Shown piece by piece: positions 5,219 to 5,269 of a stretch of DNA of 5,269 bases. Numbering within the stretch: the first letter of the stretch is position 1; the number at the start of each line of letters is the position of its first letter. Where the stretch lies: positions 1 through 5,269 of the forward strand of contig URMC01000101.1 in NCBI GenBank assembly GCA_900548735.1, in the 5' to 3' direction. The stretch is from an uncultured Eubacteriales bacterium. GTDB lineage: Bacteria; Bacillota; Clostridia; Oscillospirales; CAG-272. The notes beneath the pieces were generated by a model that saw only the letters and a list, made by a program, of their open reading frames with translations, ran no database searches and was not told where the DNA came from. A program made the position numbers and the translations under genes.

Positions 5219-5269
5219 GGGGTTTGGTGCGAACATTCGCTGTGTGCACCCAACTGACTCTGAAAGCTG

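Larger units (their letters stand above)
4937..5269. mobile_element. MITE-like or palindromic intergenic element bounded by long inverted repeats
   Basis: Positions 4944-4970 and 5236-5262 are perfect inverted repeats of 27 bases; the arms contain GAGTCAGTTGGGTGCACACA. Extending outward, 4937-4970 and 5236-5269 still match at 32 of 34, so the true ends may lie beyond the window. The roughly 320-base interior has no transposase gene and no convincing coding frame. It holds a strong terminator hairpin (5009-5040), a partial internal copy of the arm (5062-5078), a 14-bp pyrimidine/purine hairpin (5111-5144) and a third hairpin (5187-5218). No clear target-site duplication can be judged because the window stops at the right end. 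Size, terminal repeats and lack of genes fit a non-autonomous element or a dispersed palindromic repeat. Its mobility is inferred, not shown. Confidence 0.6.

Noticed and set aside
5007..5249. Minus-strand open frame of 80 codons inside the inverted-repeat element
   Set aside because: It starts inside the right arm, runs through hairpins and the terminator, has low-complexity Lys/Glu and Leu stretches and no good ribosome binding site.

Overview
The window looks like a chromosomal segment of a GC-rich Gram-positive anaerobe, most likely a Bacillota of the Oscillospiraceae/Ruminococcaceae type. This is inferred from four things: Firmicute-style AGGA/GGGAGG ribosome binding sites, sigma-A-like promoters, a probable V/A-type ATPase gene rather than an F-type one, and GC-rich intergenic repeats beside poly-T hairpins. 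No RNA gene, CRISPR array or transposase gene is visible.

Left half, minus strand. Positions 1-204 hold the 5' part of a short helical protein that best fits the G/H stalk subunit of a V/A-type ATPase, probably the first gene of an ATPase operon that continues off the left edge. A 357-base gene-free stretch (205-561) carries its predicted promoter and a long, strongly structured leader. Further right is a translationally coupled pair of uncharacterised genes, a small lipoprotein (1550-987) and a basic, Lys/Arg/Ala-rich hypothetical protein (990-562). Their upstream region carries a -10 box resembling those of sporulation sigma factors.

Right half, plus strand. A clear sigma-A-type promoter at 1673-1701 opens a compact run of four genes: alr (alanine racemase, peptidoglycan D-Ala supply), an AraC-family regulator with an N-terminal cupin-like sensor, luxS, and mtnN/pfs. 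The last three overlap (4 bases, then 11 bases), so they are almost certainly co-translated. MtnN removes adenine from S-adenosylhomocysteine, and LuxS splits the resulting S-ribosylhomocysteine into homocysteine and the AI-2 precursor DPD. Together they form the complete two-step SAH recycling and AI-2 branch. The AraC regulator locked to luxS-mtnN is the most biologically suggestive feature of the coding part.

Right end, 4870-5269. The end of mtnN runs into a 29-base-period tandem repeat. The last copy merges into one arm of a long inverted repeat (27 of 27 bases perfect, 32 of 34 over the longer span). The arms bound a gene-free element of about 320-335 bases that contains the operon's only strong terminator, a 14-bp pyrimidine/purine hairpin, a third hairpin and an internal partial copy of the arm. 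It looks like a non-autonomous, MITE-like repeat that has supplied both the 3' end and the terminator of the luxS-mtnN transcript.
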